Below, piece after piece: positions 60,703 to 64,000 of a stretch of DNA of 64,000 nt; position 1 is the first letter of the stretch; each line of letters opens with the position of its first letter. Where the stretch lies: the NCBI GenBank assembly GCA_036346405.1, contig CM070548.1, positions 71,829,739-71,893,738 of the forward strand. Reading direction: 5' to 3'. The notes beneath the pieces were generated by a model. That model was given only the letters and a program-made list of their open reading frames with translations. It was not told the origin of the DNA and did not search any database. Position numbers and translations under genes: made by a program. This DNA is from Phyllostachys edulis. Taxonomy: Eukaryota > Streptophyta > Magnoliopsida > Poales > Poaceae.

Positions 60703-62036
60703 GTCGTAACAAATGGCTGTTTGTTAATAGTAAGTCTGATCACCATATATTCTTAAGATAAATTACACCATGTAAGTGTTTCATGGATATAGGTGAGTTT
60801 CTACATGTTGCTGCTCTTATCTGCTTGACATGAAAACCACAAATGTTACTAGTTGTGTTCACTGATGAGATATAAAATGAATCTCCAGGGACAATAGTAT
60901 GAACTGTATATGAATAATTTTGGAATGAAAGCTTATGAATCTATGGAATCAAAATCCTTGCACATAGTTTGCACATATGAATGTAAATGAACTTCTACAT
61001 GGATAGAGGTGAGTTTCTACAGGTTGTTGCTCTTATCTGCTTTATAGATAGAGATTTACTATTGAGGAAAACTCTTTTTTACATCCTAACATGATATCGT
61101 CAACTTACCATATATTGTTATCTTATTACCATTCATGTTCTTTTTACAGAAGTTTGTAGTCTTCTTATTTAGTATGAAGAAATTTACCGCTCGGTATTAA
61201 AATACTTGAGTGAGATGTGATTGTAATTGTCTGAGTCTTAATTATTTGTTTCAACATATTTTATATGTTTCACTGGACTTGTATTCAAGTATTATCCATG
61301 AGAGTTTTTGTCTCAATCCTTGTGAGAGTTTTCCAAATAGTGGCTGCCTCCTCCTCGAGCCCGCCTCCCCTCTTCTCTATTCTTGATATCTTCTCTACAG
61401 AATCTCTAAGCAGTCGCTGGAAAAGTTTGCACAACTTGTGATGTTTTGCTGTAGTTGGAGGCAATGGGTTTCTGCCTCACGTCCTCGCAGCATATGCCGT
61501 GTTGTAGTTGAAGAGCTGGTATTCTCCAGATAAGCGGTATGTGTGTCTTACATTACATTTGTCATAAGATTGTTGTATGTAGATGTGGAATACCTTATGA
61601 AATTCTCATTCTCACCAAGTTGCTAGGTTAATTTTGGTGAGAACTGCTAAAATGTGTTTGCCATGTTGAACATGGAAATCTCTTATATTATTCTCAAATG
61701 CTTGCAAGTGCAAATTTGGTCAATACTATGTACAAGTCACAACACAATCAGGCTGGCATAAAACAAGTTCACATGTTTCGATGTTTACATGCACTTTATT
61801 ACTAGTTAAGCTAAACTTTTCCAAAGGATCGCCTATTCCGCATAGAATAACTAATCCTCTTCACCCCAAAAACAAACTAGCCTAAAGCTGCGATGAACAA
61901 CTCCTTTAATAGCCACGCTTTTTCCTCGCCCAAGAACTGTTCTCGCAGACGTGAAATCTTTCCTTCTCACGATCTTCAAAAAAGAAGAATCAATCTCTGT
62001 CCCAATGCACAACATCTTGAAGTATCCACCCAATCT
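60703..62036. other. Intergenic, no gene recognised
   Basis: AT-rich; contains a locally repeated AGGTGAGTTTCTACATGTTG (60792) and AGGTGAGTTTCTACAGGTTG (61006). The last part is presumably the 3' untranslated region of the RCI2-like gene. Confidence 0.4.
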
Positions 62037-62306
62037 CTACTCCTTTATGATTGCCCAGATGACGTAGACGATTCTTGGTAGGTAGCAGAAGAACGAGAGG
62101 ACGAGGCAGATCCAGAACTCAGCCTGCGGCCAATGGCGACACGAGAAGAACCGGTCAGATCACGAATCCGGATGCCATTTTCACATCGACCGTGCGCCGG
62201 TGTGGAGGTGCGTGCATACCTCGCAGCTAAACTTAAGGAAGACACCAAGGGAAGGGAGGATGATGGCGAGGATGAGGTCCACGAAGGTCGCCGTGCTGTC
62301 CGCCAT
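62037..62306 (-). CDS. RCI2/LTI6/PMP3-type low-temperature- and salt-responsive membrane protein
   Basis: Two exons, 62306-62220 and 62123-62037, joined by a GT-AG intron of 96 bp, encode 57 residues. The first exon reads MADSTATFVDLILAII and ends FLKFSCE; the second has AEFWICLVLSFF and CYLPRIVYVIWAIIKE. The two hydrophobic helices (about 8-25 and 32-54) joined by a short polar turn, and the intron position after the KFxCE turn, are typical of this family. Members are small plasma membrane proteolipids that affect membrane potential and ion homeostasis and are often induced by cold, salt or dehydration. Unusual replacements are ILPS for the usual ILPP, FSC for FGC, and CYLPR for GYLPG in the second helix, which suggest a diverged paralogue. 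The frame is intact, with a plausible TATA box about 95 bp upstream of the start. Confidence 0.88.
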
Positions 62307-62397
62307 CGATCGTAGAGGACAGGCGCATGGGACGAGGCGAATGTATCTGTGCTACGTGCAACGGAGATGGATCGATCACTGTGAGCCAAGAGGGCTT

Positions 62398-62404
62398 CTT
62401 TATA
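62398..62404 (-). promoter_or_regulatory. TATA box of the RCI2-like gene
   Basis: TATAAAG on the minus strand, about 95 bp upstream of the ATG at 62306, a spacing that fits a short plant leader. Confidence 0.6.
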
Positions 62405-62612
62405 GGGCGGCGTCGCCAGGGGCCAGGGAGACTGGTGGTGCCAGGGGCCAGGGAGGAGGGCTGCGGTGGTGGTTCGGCCGGGTGAGGAAGGCGATGGGGC
62501 AGGAGGATTGGCGACGCATAAATGAGGTTGCATTCAGGGCGTGAAATGAGGTTGCATCGGGGGGTTTAGTGAATAAAGTTTAAGTAGATTGGAGGTGGGA
62601 AGGAGCACTAAT

Positions 62613-62672
62613 CCAAGCCATTCAATCCAGATCTGATGCTCCTGATTGACATTTGCACCTTATCACCCAAAA

Positions 62673-62769
<97 letters not shown>

Positions 62770-62852
62770 AGCGATATCTAGTGCAAATAGGTATTTGAGT
62801 GGTAAGGTGCAAATACGAATGACATCCATTGGATCTCATACGGACGGCTTGG
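62613..62852. repeat. Foldback with a central GT/AT microsatellite
   Basis: The left arm 62613-62668 (CCAAGCC through ATTTGCACCTTA) is repeated in inverse at 62801-62852 (TAAGGTGCAAAT through GGCTTGG), with differences in between. The centre holds (GT)10 at 62673-62692 and an AT repeat to 62767. Confidence 0.65.
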
Positions 62853-64000
62853 ATGTAGGTGGGCGGAGCACCACAATCACTTAAGTGCAAATGCGAAAAC
62901 CCCCCCGCTCAACCCCCCAATTGTCTTTGCTATTTTCTAAAAACCCCCCTCCCTTGCCCTCCAGCTGCTGCCCTCTCCCTCGCTCGCCCCTGGAGGAGCA
63001 GCCTCCTTTCCTGCTGCCATCGCCTCCTGCCTCGCGGTGCCTGCGTCCTCCCCGCTCCCCGCCCTCCCATGCTGGTTCTTGCATCGCTCTGATGTCTCCC
63101 TTGCACCACCTCCGGTTCCTGCGTCGGCGCCCGCGTCTCCCCTTGCGCCGCCACTGCTTGCCCGGCCGCCTCGGCACCACGTGGATCTCCTTCCTCACGC
63201 TTGCCCTGGTCTCTAGTGCTCCGCTGGGGTGAGCTCCTCCCTTCTCAGGGCTACGGTCTCTTCTCCCTCCTCATGCGCACGGCTAGGGTTAGGAATTCCC
63301 CATCTCCAACTACCGGCCGGTGGCCACCACCTGCTCCGCCTCTCCACCATGACACACCCACCTCTCCACCCCTGGCTGCAAGGAGATCCTCTCGGTTTAC
63401 CTCGCCCAGCACCGCCTCCTTCCCCTCTTAGCGACGACAGTGCCGATCGCTTCCCTTGCATCGTTCTTGCTTTGCCTGACTTCGGTTCTGGCCGGCCGGC
63501 TAACGCCATGCGCCGGTGACACTATCTGGACTGTGTAGTTTGAATGATGGTCATATTTGTCATTGCAGGGAGATGACAATGCTTGTGTTGATTCAGAGAC
63601 ATTCTAGGAGGAGGATGATAAACTAGAACAACAGCTGCAAGTAGTGTTATGAATTTTTAGGGATCTTTCACTTGATGGTGCAATCTTGAGTGATGTGTGT
63701 TCCCAAATTACTAGGATGCAAGTCACATTCAAGAATATGTTGTTAGCTTTGTTCTTGTAAGCTTCGTATGAAAATGTAAGCAAAGAAATTGTAATTCTGG
63801 CTTCATGTATGACATTGTAAGCTTTGTTCCTGTGACACATGCTTGATGTGTAAATAACATGAATGTATTGGATGCTTGAAGCATGAATTTCATGACGTGT
63901 GAAAAGCACTGCTAGCAGTGGCTTGTATGCCTGACCTTGTACAGAAACCATGACGAATGAAATTAAAATATCTATGTTGATGTTAACTCTAGAGTGAACC
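62853..64000 (+). other. Unassigned GC-rich, gene-like segment and AT-rich downstream part
   Basis: 62890-63510 is pyrimidine-rich on the plus strand with several overlapping open frames and no recognisable domain. An acceptor-like TTTGTCATTGCAG precedes a short open stretch GDDNACVDSETF and a stop near 63608, which looks like a last exon. From there to the window end the sequence is AT-rich and 3' UTR-like. It may be a gene or gene fragment, not identifiable here. Confidence 0.3.

Noticed and set aside
62608..62890. Several open frames with Tyr-Ile or Thr-His runs
   Set aside because: Translations of the GT/AT microsatellite.

Overview
The window is plant nuclear DNA, most likely from a grass (Poaceae; a panicoid-type genome is my inference). 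It has intron-containing, GC-rich, grass-like genes in a background dominated by LTR retrotransposons, MULE, CACTA and small foldback elements, LINE fragments and microsatellites. Four recognisable host genes occur. They are a short-chain dehydrogenase/reductase (minus, 1543-5687), a DUF1218 four-helix membrane protein (plus, 17269-18117), a FAR1/FHY3-related transcription factor (plus, 26205-29334) and an RCI2/LTI6/PMP3-type small membrane protein (minus, 62037-62306). They do not form a pathway; they are ordinary genes separated by repeat-rich spacers.

Layout. 1-5.7 kb: a LINE remnant and the SDR gene. 6.0-6.3 kb: degenerate tandem repeats. 6.34-12.33 kb: an old, decayed Ty1/copia element. 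12.71-13.15 kb: a 437-bp MULE-type MITE with a perfect 9-bp target duplication. 13.4-17.1 kb: small foldback elements and a LINE 3' tail. 17.27-18.12 kb: the DUF1218 gene. 19.2-23.5 kb: a large LTR-like block. 23.75-25.5 kb: a remnant with a plant-mobile-domain-like fragment, AT-rich repeats and a minisatellite. 25.7-29.3 kb: the FAR1-like gene. 30.8-31.6 kb: a TA microsatellite and two tandem MITEs. 33.57-36.30 kb: a MULE-like element with long terminal inverted repeats, a 9-bp target duplication and an internal hairpin. 37.0-38.1 kb: a direct duplication. 42.34-47.35 kb: a 5.0-kb solo LTR with a 5-bp target duplication. 47.69 kb: a CACTA terminus. 48.66-60.70 kb: a full-length Ty1/copia element with an extra reading-frame region after pol and an insertion in gag. 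62.0-62.3 kb: the RCI2-like gene. 62.6-62.85 kb: a TG/TA microsatellite inside a foldback.

Most notable points. (1) Three single-base contractions of homopolymers disrupt the DUF1218 and FAR1-like genes, which are otherwise well conserved; this looks more like assembly error than decay. (2) Two MULE-type elements have exact 9-bp target duplications. (3) There is a very large solo LTR with its target duplication. (4) The copia element carries a third reading-frame region resembling plant transposon accessory proteins. (5) A long near-perfect hairpin near 34.5 kb could yield small RNAs. I see no CRISPR array, rRNA or tRNA gene. All family assignments are from reading motifs by eye; no database search was possible.
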